A stretch of 64,000 bases of DNA from M3007 sp044226205 (GTDB lineage Bacteria > Bacteroidota > Bacteroidia > Chitinophagales > Saprospiraceae), in NCBI GenBank assembly GCA_044226205.1, contig JBGAHL010000002.1, forward strand, positions 372,001 through 436,000, read 5' to 3'. The position numbers and the translations under genes are program-made. Below, one piece after another: positions 17,776 to 26,581 of this stretch. The notes under the pieces were generated by a model. That model was not told the origin of the DNA. It made no database searches and was given only the letters and a program-made list of their open reading frames with translations. How positions within the stretch are numbered: the first letter of the stretch is position 1; each line of letters opens with the position of its first letter.

Positions 17776-18809
17776 AGGGCGGCGGAGTGATCGGGTAAAA
17801 AAGGAATCTGGAGGTGCATTTTTCCGTCGTCGACCGATTGAAGCAGGGGCAATCCGCGCGCTTCGAAATCGCTGCGGAAATGCGCCCATTCCTGCTCGCC
17901 GGCGTCGAGCCACACGGTTTTGGGCTGGTAAGGGCCTTCAATTTGCAGGCCCGAGGCATCGGCTTGTATCCGCAGGTTCAGGGGATGCTCGGCGCCGATT
18001 TCCTGCGTACTGACCCAGTAATCGAGCGCGGCGCGCAGGGTTGCGGGAAATATTTTTTGGTCAAAAAAACGCGACTCAACCGCAATCGTTACGGAGAAAT
18101 CAGGGGCGAAACGGGTTTCGAGCAAAAAGGCATAAGCCCCTAAAAACGCCAGCTCTTCGCCCACCGCCACCACGGTCGTCTGGTTGGCCCGCAAGAGGTA
18201 GCGATACACTTTGGACATCTCGTCGACGAAGCGTTCCGCCTGTCGCGGGTTGTCGCCGATCAGGGCGGAAAGGGTGGTCAGGCTGTTGAATAAAAAGTGC
18301 GGATTGACGCGGTTTTTCAGGCCTTCCAGCTGGCGGCGAGCCCGGTCGCGGCGCAGTTGTTCGGTGCGTTGCAGGGTCAGCCGGTAATTTTGAAAAAAAT
18401 ACATGGCCTCGTAAATACTGCCTAGCACTGCCCAAAAGGCAAAAGCCGTGATGATGTTGTTGCGCAGGCCGATGAGGGTAAAAACCTTGAACGGCGTCAC
18501 CACCATTTTATCCACCGTCCACAACAAGGCGCCGTGCCCCGCCGCGCAAATGGCCAGCCAGCCGGCCAGGGTCCACAACACCCGGGGAAAGGTATTGTGC
18601 AGCCCTGGCCAGCGCTGCCTGACACTGAGGATCATCCAGCGGCCCGCTTCCCACATCAGGATGGTGAACACCAGGCCATACAGCGAAAACTGCCACCAGA
18701 GGTCCCAACGTCCCGGGTAAAAAATCGGCATTTGCGCCAGTGTGGCGATCGGAACCGAAAGCGGATTGCCAATCAGGCGCAGCCATTTGTCGTTGAGCGA
18801 ATTTTCCAC
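17772..18809 (-). CDS. LytS-like protein with degenerate ATPase domain (probable pseudokinase)
   Basis: Membrane protein of 345 residues, paralogous to the next gene. Membrane helices span about 40-135, and the His-box is kept (NRVNPHFLFNSLTTL, H171), as are NPRQAERFVDEMSKVYRYLL. The ATP-binding half has decayed: aligned on EIGAEHPL against EIAPEKPL of the neighbour, the N-box Asn (N274 there) is Tyr264 here, and no DxGxG or GxGL motif follows. It probably cannot bind ATP as usual. It may serve as a heterodimer partner that is phosphorylated or that only senses. It leads the operon under a TAnnTTTG promoter. Confidence 0.8.
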   Translation of the reverse strand: MENSLNDKWLRLIGNPLSVPIATLAQMPIFYPGRWDLWWQFSLYGLVFTILMWEAGRWMILSVRQRWPGLHNTFPRVLWTLAGWLAICAAGHGALLWTVDKMVVTPFKVFTLIGLRNNIITAFAFWAVLGSIYEAMYFFQNYRLTLQRTEQLRRDRARRQLEGLKNRVNPHFLFNSLTTLSALIGDNPRQAERFVDEMSKVYRYLLRANQTTVVAVGEELAFLGAYAFLLETRFAPDFSVTIAVESRFFDQKIFPATLRAALDYWVSTQEIGAEHPLNLRIQADASGLQIEGPYQPKTVWLDAGEQEWAHFRSDFEARGLPLLQSVDDGKMHLQIPFLPDHSAAL

Positions 18810-18835
18810 GGCAGAGATTGTCCATCAAAATTAGC

Positions 18836-18843
18836 CCATCGAC
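18836..18843 (-). promoter_or_regulatory. -7 element of the double-LytS operon
   Basis: TAATTTTG on the minus strand, 26 bp before the first gene of the operon. Confidence 0.5.
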
Positions 18844-18925
18844 GGCAGCTGTTTTATTTGTTTGGGTTGAATTGCGTGTTTTGCGACATCAGTTGCCGGT
18901 CGTGCGACATGAATTGTGCCCCGTT

Positions 18926-19948
18926 TCAGGGCGTCTGACGGCGCTGGTTTTCCCAGGCCGCGCAGGTTTCCATCTGTTCGATTTCATTGGTCAAAAGGCT
19001 ATACAGGTCTTGCAACATAAACTGGCGAGCGCTCAGCACCAGGGTGTAGTGGATGCCGAAATCGTAGTTTTTACCATAATTTACTTTTTTCAGGGCCTCG
19101 TTCAGCGGGCTCATTCGGGCCATCGCCTCGCGGCGATATTGCGCCAGCAGGGTTTGCGCTTCCTTCCATTCGGCCTCCCCGAGTTCGGCGTGTTTGCGGG
19201 CGGCTTCCTGACGGATGGCCTTCACTTTCTCGGGGTCGTGGTCGTGGCCGTATTCCCCGAAGGAAACCATCGGCAGCTTGTCCACTTCGGCGTTTGCCCG
19301 GGCATCCACCTCGGTGTGGCGTTCGGCAAAGCGTTGTCGCAGTTCGGTCAGCGCGGTCCAGCGATTCGGGTCGGCGCTGGTCTGCATAAAAGTCGTACAC
19401 ATGCCCGCCCAGTCGGTATCGAGTCCGGCCGGCATGGCCGAGGAGGTATTGGCCACGCCCTGTGCGGGCTGAATTCCTTTTTGGGCAAGCAGTTTGGTGA
19501 TGTAGGCTTGTTGTTCGGCCTCGGTCATGCGCGCAAACTCCCGGGCAAAAGCGGGGTCGTTTTGCATTTTTTGCGCCAGTTCGGCCGTTGCGGCATTCAT
19601 GGCAGCCTGCTGGTCGGGCGACACGCGGTTGCCCGGCGGCGCCGCGGAGGGTTTCATCCCCGTGGGATATTGCCGGTAAAAATCGACCGACAAAGTCTGC
19701 ATTTGTTGTTGCGCGGCTTCCAGTTGCGACAACCAGGTTTGGTAAAATTGCCCGGTCTGCGGGGTGGTTGCGCCGTTGGGATAAACGCGCTGCACCATTT
19801 CGGAAAAAGAAGCCGGCGCCGGCGGAAGAGCGTTCAGCAAGGCGGCTGCGTCGGCATCGCCCACCGATTGGGCGTTCAGGCGAATCAGGCCGGGCCCCAA
19901 CAGGGCAGCCAGCAGGAGGGGGCGGACAAAACGGATCAAAGACATCAT
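18926..19948 (-). CDS. Secreted helical protein of unknown function
   Basis: I do not recognise a family. The protein is 340 residues (or 339 from the second Met) with a signal peptide ending about residue 26 (RLNAQS). The rest is rich in Ala, Gln and Glu and looks largely alpha-helical (for example LEAAQQQMQTLSVDFY, ATAELAQKMQ, LTELRQRFAERH). A single His-rich spot, YGHDHDPEK near 238, could bind metal. It is alone, 116 bp downstream of the start of the double-LytS operon on the same strand, and is probably transcribed from its own promoter. Confidence 0.65.
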   Translation of the reverse strand: MMSLIRFVRPLLLAALLGPGLIRLNAQSVGDADAAALLNALPPAPASFSEMVQRVYPNGATTPQTGQFYQTWLSQLEAAQQQMQTLSVDFYRQYPTGMKPSAAPPGNRVSPDQQAAMNAATAELAQKMQNDPAFAREFARMTEAEQQAYITKLLAQKGIQPAQGVANTSSAMPAGLDTDWAGMCTTFMQTSADPNRWTALTELRQRFAERHTEVDARANAEVDKLPMVSFGEYGHDHDPEKVKAIRQEAARKHAELGEAEWKEAQTLLAQYRREAMARMSPLNEALKKVNYGKNYDFGIHYTLVLSARQFMLQDLYSLLTNEIEQMETCAAWENQRRQTP

Positions 19949-20063
19949 CGTTGGGTATGGGTTGGGTAGTAGAAAGCCCCTTTGACCACCGATGCGGCGA
20001 TCAGGTTACGGCCGGCGCCAGGGCTCGGACGAACGGCGAATAAAACAGGATAAAAAGCCGGAT

Positions 20064-20912
20064 TCAGGCGTTTTTCAGCCAGTCTTCGAAGGCCTCGGGG
20101 CCAATTTTCGGGGCCAGTGTTTCGTGCTGCGTCACTTCGAGAAAAAAGGCCAGCTTGTCGTACAGGTTGCGGTTGAGCACCCGCCAGAAGGGCAAGGCAG
20201 CGCGCACCATGCCGACCGGCACATGGCGCACTTTTTTACCGGGACGAACGGCCTGCATCACCAGTTCGTTGATGCGATGCCGGGAGTACACCTGCTGGCC
20301 GCCGACGGGAATCACCGCGTTCGGCTGGTCGAGGGCGTCCACACAAACCCTGGCCAGATCGGCCTCGCTGATCGGGTTGGTCAGGCATTCGCCTTCGCCG
20401 ATGGTGACCAGCATACCCCGCCTGGCCATTTTAAGCAGGTCGTAAAAAGCGCTCATGATCGCCGTGGGCTGCACGATGGCGTAGTCGAGACCGGAATGGA
20501 TCAGGCGTTCGGAAAACTCGTGGTGCACCCTGAAATAAGTCAGGTGCGTCATTGCCTCGGCGCCGAAAGCCGAGAGGTAAACGAATTTTTTGACCCCGGC
20601 CGATACGGCCTCGGCAAGGACGCGGGCATTGCCGTCCAGATCGACGGCTTCAAAACCCGGTCGGCTGAAATCGAAGGCCGAGACGCTTTTCCCCAGGGCT
20701 GACACCACGGCGTCCTGTCCCTCGCAAATACCTTTCAGGGTCTCGGGCTTCAACACATCGGCCTCGATCAGGCGGCTCGCAAACGGCACGATGTGCGCCG
20801 CGCGCCCGCGGTCACGCACCACCGCGCTGACGGTATGACCCCGCCGGTCGAGTTCGGCGGCAATGGCGCGGCCGGCGTGCCCGGTGGCGCCGAAAAGAAT
20901 AATGTTTGACAT
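20064..20912 (-). CDS. Atypical SDR / NAD(P)-binding protein
   Basis: NAD(P)-binding Rossmann protein of 282 residues of the atypical short-chain dehydrogenase (NmrA/YwnB-like) type. ATG 20912 gives the family start MSNIILFGATGHAGRAIAAEL, a GxxGxxG nucleotide motif. There is no canonical YxxxK catalytic pair, which fits non-classical members that act as redox sensors or assembly factors. The C-terminal part includes a conserved-looking PVGGQQVYSRHRINELV. It is monocistronic. Substrate unknown. Confidence 0.82.
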   Translation of the reverse strand: MSNIILFGATGHAGRAIAAELDRRGHTVSAVVRDRGRAAHIVPFASRLIEADVLKPETLKGICEGQDAVVSALGKSVSAFDFSRPGFEAVDLDGNARVLAEAVSAGVKKFVYLSAFGAEAMTHLTYFRVHHEFSERLIHSGLDYAIVQPTAIMSAFYDLLKMARRGMLVTIGEGECLTNPISEADLARVCVDALDQPNAVIPVGGQQVYSRHRINELVMQAVRPGKKVRHVPVGMVRAALPFWRVLNRNLYDKLAFFLEVTQHETLAPKIGPEAFEDWLKNA

Positions 20913-21024
20913 GACTGAATGCTGCCTTTTGTGTAAAAAGACAAGGCAAAGGTGCGGCGCAGGGGCATTCCCCGGCAAGGCATTTCGTCATGAATTGAAA
21001 GAAAAAAGGGGTGAATTGAGCCGC

Positions 21025-22233
21025 TTACCAGCTTTTCACCTGGTGCGGGTAGCGCACCACGTAGGCCTCTTTGATCAGCCGCGTCATGCGCTCGCGCAAT
21101 TCTTCGATCCCCTCCTTGCTGCGGGCTGAGATGAAGACATTTTCGCCAAACGAATTGCGCAGCCGGTCGCGGAGTTCAAGTTCCAACTCGCGGCGCGTGC
21201 CGGCGTCGAGCAAATCGTCGAAGTAGCGCTCGCGGTAGAGATCGATTTTATTGAACACCATCAAAGCTGGCTTGTCGCCTGCCCCGATGTCTTTCAGGGT
21301 CGATTGCACGGTGCGGATATGGTCTTCGAATTGCGGGTGCGCCACATCGACGACATGCAGCAGCAGGTCGCTCTCGCGCACTTCATCGAGGGTGCTTTTG
21401 AAGCTTTCGACCAGGTGGTGCGGCAGTTTTCGGATAAATCCGACGGTATCGGACAGCAAAAAAGGCATGGTCCCGAACACCACCTTGCGCACCGTGGTAT
21501 CGAGGGTGGCGAACAGTTTGTTTTCTTCCAGTACGGTCGATTTGCTCAGCAGGTTCATCAACGTGCTTTTGCCCACGTTGGTGTAGCCTACGAGTGCCAC
21601 GCGGATCAGTTCGCCGCGTGTTTTGCGCTGGGTCTGCGATTGCCGGTCGATGTCTTTCAGGCGGTCTTCCAGGCTTTTGATCCGCTGTTGCACGATACGG
21701 CGGTCGGTTTCGATCTGCGTTTCACCCGGGCCGCGCATCCCGATACCGCCGCGCTGGCGTTCGAGGTGGGTCCAGAGGCCGCGAAGGCGGGGCAGGAGGT
21801 ATTTCATCTGCGCCAGTTCGACCTGCGCCTTGGCCTGGGCCGTCTGGGCGCGGTTGGCAAAAATGTCGAGGATCAGCGAGGAGCGGTCCACGATCTTCAC
21901 TTTCAGGGCTTCTTCGAGGTGGTTGGTTTGTTTGCCGCTGAGGTCGTCGTCGAAGATCACCATGTTGATCTCCTCGTGGCGCTCGAGGTAGCGGCGGATT
22001 TCTTCCACCTTTCCTTTGCCGATAAAACTCGTGTGCTCGGGATGCTGCAGGCGTTGGGTAAAACGCCGCAGGCTGACGGCGCCGGCCGTCAGGGCCAGGA
22101 ATTCGAGTTCGTCGAGGTATTCCTGCGCTTGCGTCTCGGTCACTTCGGGCGTGATGAGCCCGACGAGCACGGCGTGTTCGGTTTCTTTTTTAAGGGTGGC
22201 GGATTTTTCGCCGAGGGTCCAATCTTTGGCCAT
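21025..22233 (-). CDS. hflX: GTPase HflX
   Basis: Ribosome-associated GTPase (402 residues) that splits stalled or heat-damaged ribosomes. ATG 22233 (MAKDWTLGEKSATLKKETEHAVLVG) matches the family start; the open frame further upstream is not conserved-looking. The HflX N-domain contains the glycine-rich RQRGGIGMRGPGETQIETDRR (near 175-195). The G domain shows G1 GYTNVGKST, G3 DTVGF and G4 NKID. It is monocistronic, divergent from rpoN across a 418-bp spacer. Confidence 0.96.
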   Translation of the reverse strand: MAKDWTLGEKSATLKKETEHAVLVGLITPEVTETQAQEYLDELEFLALTAGAVSLRRFTQRLQHPEHTSFIGKGKVEEIRRYLERHEEINMVIFDDDLSGKQTNHLEEALKVKIVDRSSLILDIFANRAQTAQAKAQVELAQMKYLLPRLRGLWTHLERQRGGIGMRGPGETQIETDRRIVQQRIKSLEDRLKDIDRQSQTQRKTRGELIRVALVGYTNVGKSTLMNLLSKSTVLEENKLFATLDTTVRKVVFGTMPFLLSDTVGFIRKLPHHLVESFKSTLDEVRESDLLLHVVDVAHPQFEDHIRTVQSTLKDIGAGDKPALMVFNKIDLYRERYFDDLLDAGTRRELELELRDRLRNSFGENVFISARSKEGIEELRERMTRLIKEAYVVRYPHQVKSW

Positions 22234-22651
22234 AAGGAAAAACAAATTCGGGATGGAGCAAGCGGCAGCGGCAAAAGCCGGCGGGCACTTTACCTGCTCG
22301 GGACTGCAAAGTTCCGTCATTAAAAGCCCGATTCGGTCGTAAAGTTTCCTTTCTGCAAAAAAAATCCGCCGACAGGTGTTAAACCTTTGCACTGAAAAGC
22401 GGTTTTTCCCTAACCTTGCCGAAATTTTTTTGAAAAAAAACCACCACGCCTGCCGTCTGGATTTTTATCTAAAAATTTGATTTCTAATTTTTTAGATAAT
22501 ATCTCTTTTTCAAAAAATACGCCCTGTCCTGCCTGTTTTCGCTTTCCCGGCCGAAATTGGCCCCCGTTTTGATGGGGCCGCCGGACCAGCGCTGACAGAT
22601 AACGCAAATCGCTAAACCGAATCATCGTAAAAACTCCCCCAGCCTCGCCCG
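22234..22651. other. 418-bp divergent intergenic region hflX/rpoN
   Basis: No gene is seen. The right half is AT-rich and holds an imperfect inverted repeat at 22465-22499 (TTATCTAAAAA type arms) inside the presumed rpoN leader. Near-consensus -7 elements lie on both strands: GAACTTTG on the minus strand at about 22306-22313 and TAACCTTG at 22410-22417 on the plus strand. The long leader leaves room for post-transcriptional control of rpoN. Confidence 0.4.
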
Positions 22652-24316
22652 ATGTCGTTGTACGGACCGAAACAGACGCTCAGCCAGAAAATGCAGCAAA
22701 AGCTGTCGCCCCAGCAGATTCAGCTCATGAAACTGCTGCAAATCCCGACGGCCATGCTCGAGCAACGCATCCAGGAAGAACTTGAAGCCAACCCGGCCCT
22801 CGAGGAAGGCGATGAGCACGACGGGCTGCTCGACGAAATGTCGAGTATGGACCTCGACGACGCCGATGCGGACTACTACGCCCGCGAGCAAAAAGCCGAA
22901 TCGGGCGAATCCGACGAATCGGCCCCCGAGTCGGACGGCGCAGATGCCGGCGCGGTTGACGAGATCGACCGGGATACGGCCGACGACTACGCCGACGACG
23001 ATACCTCCAGCCTCTCCGATTCCGATGGCGACGACGATTTCGGGATGGACGAGTACCTCCGCGATTTTATCGAAGACGACCCCAGCACCTACAAAACCCG
23101 CGGCGAAGATCGCGGCGGCGAAGAAGAGGAGCGCACCATTCCGATCATTTCCGAAAACACCTTCCACGAATACCTGGAACAGCAACTCGGCCTCCTGCCG
23201 CTCAAGGACGAACGCGAACGCGCCATCGCCCTGCAGGTGATCGGCTCCATCGACGACGACGGCTACCTTCGCCGCGACCCTTCCGCGATGGTCGACGACC
23301 TGCTGTTCAGCCAGAATATTACCACCGACGAGCGCGAAATCGAACACGTACTGACCAAAATCCAGCAGTTCGATCCGGCGGGCACCGGCGCCCGCGACCT
23401 GCAGGAGTGCCTCCTGCTGCAGCTGCGCGCCAAACTCCGCACCGACGCCGATGTGCCCTACGAAGAACGGCTCGCCATCGGGATCGCCCAGCGCATCATC
23501 AACGACTACTTCGACGAGTTCACCAAAAAACACTACACGCGCCTCTGCCGCGCCCTCAACCTCGACGAGGAAGACCTCAAGGTCGCTATCGACGAAATTC
23601 TCAAACTCAATCCCAAACCCGCCAGCGGTTTCGCCACCCGCGGCGACCGCGCCCTCAACTACATCGTGCCCGATTTCCTCGTCCACAACCGCGACGGCGA
23701 ACTCGAACTCACCCTCAATGCCCGCAACGCCCCCGACCTGCGCATCAACGACCACTACCGCGAAATGCTGCGCGCCTTCAACTCGGGCCGCAACGGCCGG
23801 CGCCCCAACAAAAAGGAAAAAGAAGCCATCCTCTTCATCAAACAGAAGATCGACAGCGCCAAGTGGTTCATCGACGCCATCAAACAACGCCAGCAAACCA
23901 TGATGCTGACCATGGGCGCCATCCTCGACCACCAGCAGGAATATTTCTTCACCGGCGATCAGAAGAAACTCCGGCCGATGATCCTGAAAGACATCGCCGA
24001 CACCACCAGCCTCGACATCTCCACCGTGTCGCGCGTGGCCAATTCCAAATACGTCCAGACCGAGTTCGGCACCAAACGCCTCAAGGAGTTCTTCTCCGAA
24101 AGCCTCCAGACCCAGGACGGTGAGGAGGTCTCCACCATCGAGGTCAAAAAAATCCTCACCGACCTCATCGGCGAGGAAAACAAACGCCGCCCGCTGTCCG
24201 ACGAAAAGCTCAAATCGCTGCTCCTCAAAAAAGGCTACAACATCGCGCGGCGCACCGTGGCCAAGTACCGCGAACAGTTGAATATTCCAGTCGCCCGGCT
24301 TCGGAAAGAGTTGTAA
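22652..24316 (+). CDS. rpoN: RNA polymerase sigma-54 factor RpoN
   Basis: Sigma-54 (554 residues), which directs polymerase to -24/-12 promoters opened by AAA+ activators. Region I is the usual Gln/Leu-rich start (LSQKMQQKLSPQQIQLMKLL). Region II is long and strongly acidic (about 50-155). The core-binding and HTH regions follow, and the RpoN box near the C-terminus reads ARRTVAKYRE. No activator (EBP) gene or sigma-54 modulation gene is adjacent. No -24/-12 promoter was recognised in the window. Confidence 0.97.
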   Translation: MSLYGPKQTLSQKMQQKLSPQQIQLMKLLQIPTAMLEQRIQEELEANPALEEGDEHDGLLDEMSSMDLDDADADYYAREQKAESGESDESAPESDGADAGAVDEIDRDTADDYADDDTSSLSDSDGDDDFGMDEYLRDFIEDDPSTYKTRGEDRGGEEEERTIPIISENTFHEYLEQQLGLLPLKDERERAIALQVIGSIDDDGYLRRDPSAMVDDLLFSQNITTDEREIEHVLTKIQQFDPAGTGARDLQECLLLQLRAKLRTDADVPYEERLAIGIAQRIINDYFDEFTKKHYTRLCRALNLDEEDLKVAIDEILKLNPKPASGFATRGDRALNYIVPDFLVHNRDGELELTLNARNAPDLRINDHYREMLRAFNSGRNGRRPNKKEKEAILFIKQKIDSAKWFIDAIKQRQQTMMLTMGAILDHQQEYFFTGDQKKLRPMILKDIADTTSLDISTVSRVANSKYVQTEFGTKRLKEFFSESLQTQDGEEVSTIEVKKILTDLIGEENKRRPLSDEKLKSLLLKKGYNIARRTVAKYREQLNIPVARLRKEL

Positions 24317-24409
24317 ATCAATTATTTGGATTCGATTTTTACACGGATTTTTTGAAATAAATTTTCGATCAGCAGGGTTGTAAGTAAAAACAAAGGCCCT
24401 GCCGGCTTT

Positions 24410-24417
24410 TACCTTTG
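24410..24417 (+). promoter_or_regulatory. -7 element of xisH-xisI
   Basis: TACCTTTG, 15 bp before the xisH ATG, predicts a very short leader. Confidence 0.5.
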
Positions 24418-24432
24418 GGGAAAGGCGCTGGC

Positions 24433-24846
24433 ATGGCGAAGGATTTTTTTCACGGAACGGTCCAAACGGTTCTTCTCAATGAAGGGTTTTCCATCACGCA
24501 TGATCCATACGTGATGCGCAGATACGATCCGCAGTGGGAGCTCGATTTCGGGGCCGAAAAAGTCATTGCAGCCGAAAGCGGCCGCCTCAAAATAGCGGTG
24601 GAGGTAAAAAGTTACTTTGAAGATTCATTTGCCCATGCTTTTCATGGAATACTCGGGCAGTACTTGAATTACAGGTTAGCGTTGAGCATGGTTGAACCCG
24701 AGCGCAAAATGCTCCTGGCTGTTCCTGAAGACATATATTTGTCTGAATTTAGCCGACAAGGAATCCGTAATTCGATACATTTTTATGAGGTTCGACTGGT
24801 TGTGTACAATCCATTTGACAAAACGGTTCTGCGATGGGAACTTTAA
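24433..24846 (+). CDS. xisH: XisH-family protein
   Basis: Homologue of XisH, named for a factor that controls excision of the nifD/fdxN elements in heterocystous cyanobacteria. 137 residues from ATG 24433 (MAKDFFHGTVQTVLLNEGFSI). A PD-(D/E)XK nuclease-like pattern is visible: D38 in WELDFGAEK and E57-V-K59 in IAVEVKSY. It overlaps xisI by 13 bp, and the pair is always found together. There is no nif or fdxN element here. In this context the pair may be a conflict or toxin-antitoxin-like module; this is inference. Confidence 0.9.
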   Translation: MAKDFFHGTVQTVLLNEGFSITHDPYVMRRYDPQWELDFGAEKVIAAESGRLKIAVEVKSYFEDSFAHAFHGILGQYLNYRLALSMVEPERKMLLAVPEDIYLSEFSRQGIRNSIHFYEVRLVVYNPFDKTVLRWEL

Positions 24847-25190
24847 ATAGCAAAATCAACAAATATCAACGGCTGTTGGCTCAGCTGGTTGAAGAAAAAG
24901 CGCGGCTGGTCAACCAAACGCCCGGCGCAGAGATTAACTATCAGGCTGTCGTCGACGTTAAAAACAACCATTTCTTGCTGGTGTCCCTTGGGTGGTCAGG
25001 CTCCAGGTTTTATTACCAGGTGCTGGTCCATATCGACATTGCGCCGGATGGAAAAATCTGGATACAGCAAAACCAGACAGAAATGGTGTTGGCCGAAATG
25101 CTGGCGAATAGCGGGGTTGAAAAAAAAGACATCGTCGTCGCCTTTCATCCCGAATACCTCCGCGAACACTCCGGGTACGCCATTAAATAA
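24834..25190 (+). CDS. xisI: XisI-family protein
   Basis: XisI homologue of 118 residues, partner of XisH. The family signature is clear: a helical start (INKYQRLLAQLVEEKARL), VDVKNNHFLLVSLGW, VHIDIAPDGKIWIQQN and the C-terminal DIVVAFHPEYLREHSGYAIK. It overlaps xisH, so the two are co-translated. It could be the chaperone or antidote of the nuclease-like XisH, although no biochemical role is established to my knowledge. recA follows 110 bp later under its own promoter. Confidence 0.92.
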   Translation: MGTLNSKINKYQRLLAQLVEEKARLVNQTPGAEINYQAVVDVKNNHFLLVSLGWSGSRFYYQVLVHIDIAPDGKIWIQQNQTEMVLAEMLANSGVEKKDIVVAFHPEYLREHSGYAIK

Positions 25191-25255
25191 ACCCTTGTTT
25201 TAAAATTATTTCTTGAAAATTTTTGAAAAAACATTTTTAAAACAACTTTTTGTTT

Positions 25256-25263
25256 TAATTTTG
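25256..25263 (+). promoter_or_regulatory. recA promoter -7 element
   Basis: TAATTTTG is a perfect -7 match in a strongly AT-rich spacer, 37 bp before recA. A T-run at 25234-25238 is at roughly -33 distance. No LexA box is recognisable. Confidence 0.55.
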
Positions 25264-25300
25264 AGCTTTCAAATTCCACTACTTATCAACAGCCTCAAAC

Positions 25301-26380
25301 ATGGCAGACGAAAGAGAAAATAAACTTAAATCCCTGCAAGCCACCATCGACCGGCTTGATAAAACCTACGGAAAAGGCACTATCATGCGCCTCGGCGACC
25401 GCCAGGCCATCGAAGTGGAAGTCATTCCTTCCGGCTCGCTGGGCCTCGATCTTGCCCTCGGTTGCGGCGGTTATCCCAAAGGCCGTATCATTGAAATTTA
25501 CGGTCCCGAATCGTCCGGTAAAACCACGCTGGCCATTCACGCCGTCGCCGAATGCCAGAAAAAAGGCGGTATCGCCGCCATCATCGACGCCGAGCACGCC
25601 TTCGACCGCTTTTATGCCGAAGGACTGGGCGTGGATGTGAACAACCTGCTGATTTCCCAGCCCGACAACGGCGAACAAGCCCTCGAAATCGCTGAAAACC
25701 TGATCCGTTCCGGCGCGGTCGACATCGTCGTGGTCGACTCCGTAGCGGCGCTGGTGCCCCGCTCCGAGATCGAAGGCGAAATGGGCGACTCCAAAGTCGG
25801 CCTCCAGGCCCGCCTCATGAGCCAGGCCATGCGTAAACTGACCGCGGCCATCGGCCGTACGGGCTGCTGCTGCATTTTTATCAACCAGTTGCGCGAAAAA
25901 ATCGGCGTCATGTTCGGCAACCCCGAAACGACAACCGGTGGCAACGCACTCAAGTTCTACGCCTCCGTCCGCCTCGACATCCGGCGCTCCGGCGGCGGTA
26001 TCAAAGACAAGGACGGCAATGTGGTCGGCAACCAGGTCAAAGTGAAAATTGTAAAAAACAAACTGGCGCCACCCTTCCGCATAGCAGAATTTGAAATCGT
26101 ATTCGGCGAAGGGATTTCCAAAGTTGGCGAGATCGTCGACATCGGCAGCCAATACGACGTGATACAAAAAAGCGGCGCCTGGTACAGCTACGAAGGCGCT
26201 AAAATCGCCCAGGGCCGCGACGCCGCCAAACAATTCCTGCTCGATAACCCGGAAACCGCCGCGGAGATCGAAAAGAAAATCAAGGAAAAAATCGCTTCCG
26301 GCGGCTCTGCCGCCAAAGCCAGCGCCGCCAAAGCCGCACTCAACGGCGCAGGTGACGACGGTATGGAAGACGAAGATTGA
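25301..26380 (+). CDS. recA: Recombinase RecA
   Basis: Strand-exchange recombinase of 359 residues. Walker A GPESSGKTT (68-76), Walker B VDIVVVDSVAAL (near 139-150), loop L1/L2 region (EGEMGDSKVGLQARLMSQAMRK, then GNPETTTGGNALKFYAS) and the conserved INQLREKIG are all present. The C-terminal tail is Ala/Lys-rich and ends acidic (DDGMEDED), as usual. It is monocistronic and closed by a strong terminator at 26422. Confidence 0.98.
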   Translation: MADERENKLKSLQATIDRLDKTYGKGTIMRLGDRQAIEVEVIPSGSLGLDLALGCGGYPKGRIIEIYGPESSGKTTLAIHAVAECQKKGGIAAIIDAEHAFDRFYAEGLGVDVNNLLISQPDNGEQALEIAENLIRSGAVDIVVVDSVAALVPRSEIEGEMGDSKVGLQARLMSQAMRKLTAAIGRTGCCCIFINQLREKIGVMFGNPETTTGGNALKFYASVRLDIRRSGGGIKDKDGNVVGNQVKVKIVKNKLAPPFRIAEFEIVFGEGISKVGEIVDIGSQYDVIQKSGAWYSYEGAKIAQGRDAAKQFLLDNPETAAEIEKKIKEKIASGGSAAKASAAKAALNGAGDDGMEDED

Positions 26381-26421
26381 TAAAGGGGAGTTGCCCTCCT
26401 TGTTTTATGAAACACTTCCGA

Positions 26422-26458
26422 CTGCCCCGGCTTCCACCCGCCGGGGCAGTTTGTTTTT
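26422..26458 (+). terminator. Intrinsic terminator of recA
   Basis: A perfect 10-bp stem (CTGCCCCGGC, 26422-26431; complement 26440-26449) with an 8-nt loop is followed by TTTGTTTTT. Confidence 0.9.
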
Positions 26459-26581
26459 AAACCCGTGTACATCCAGGGGGAATCACAAAAAATCAGAAGG
26501 TCGGTTAAACCACGGCCCATTTCTACCGTCAAACCTACCCGAAAACCTGCTACATCATTTTTGATCATTAATGTTTTGACC

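Noticed and set aside
25200..25300. LexA box before recA
   Set aside because: The region is AT-rich with many chance dyads; none matches a LexA site I can name with confidence.
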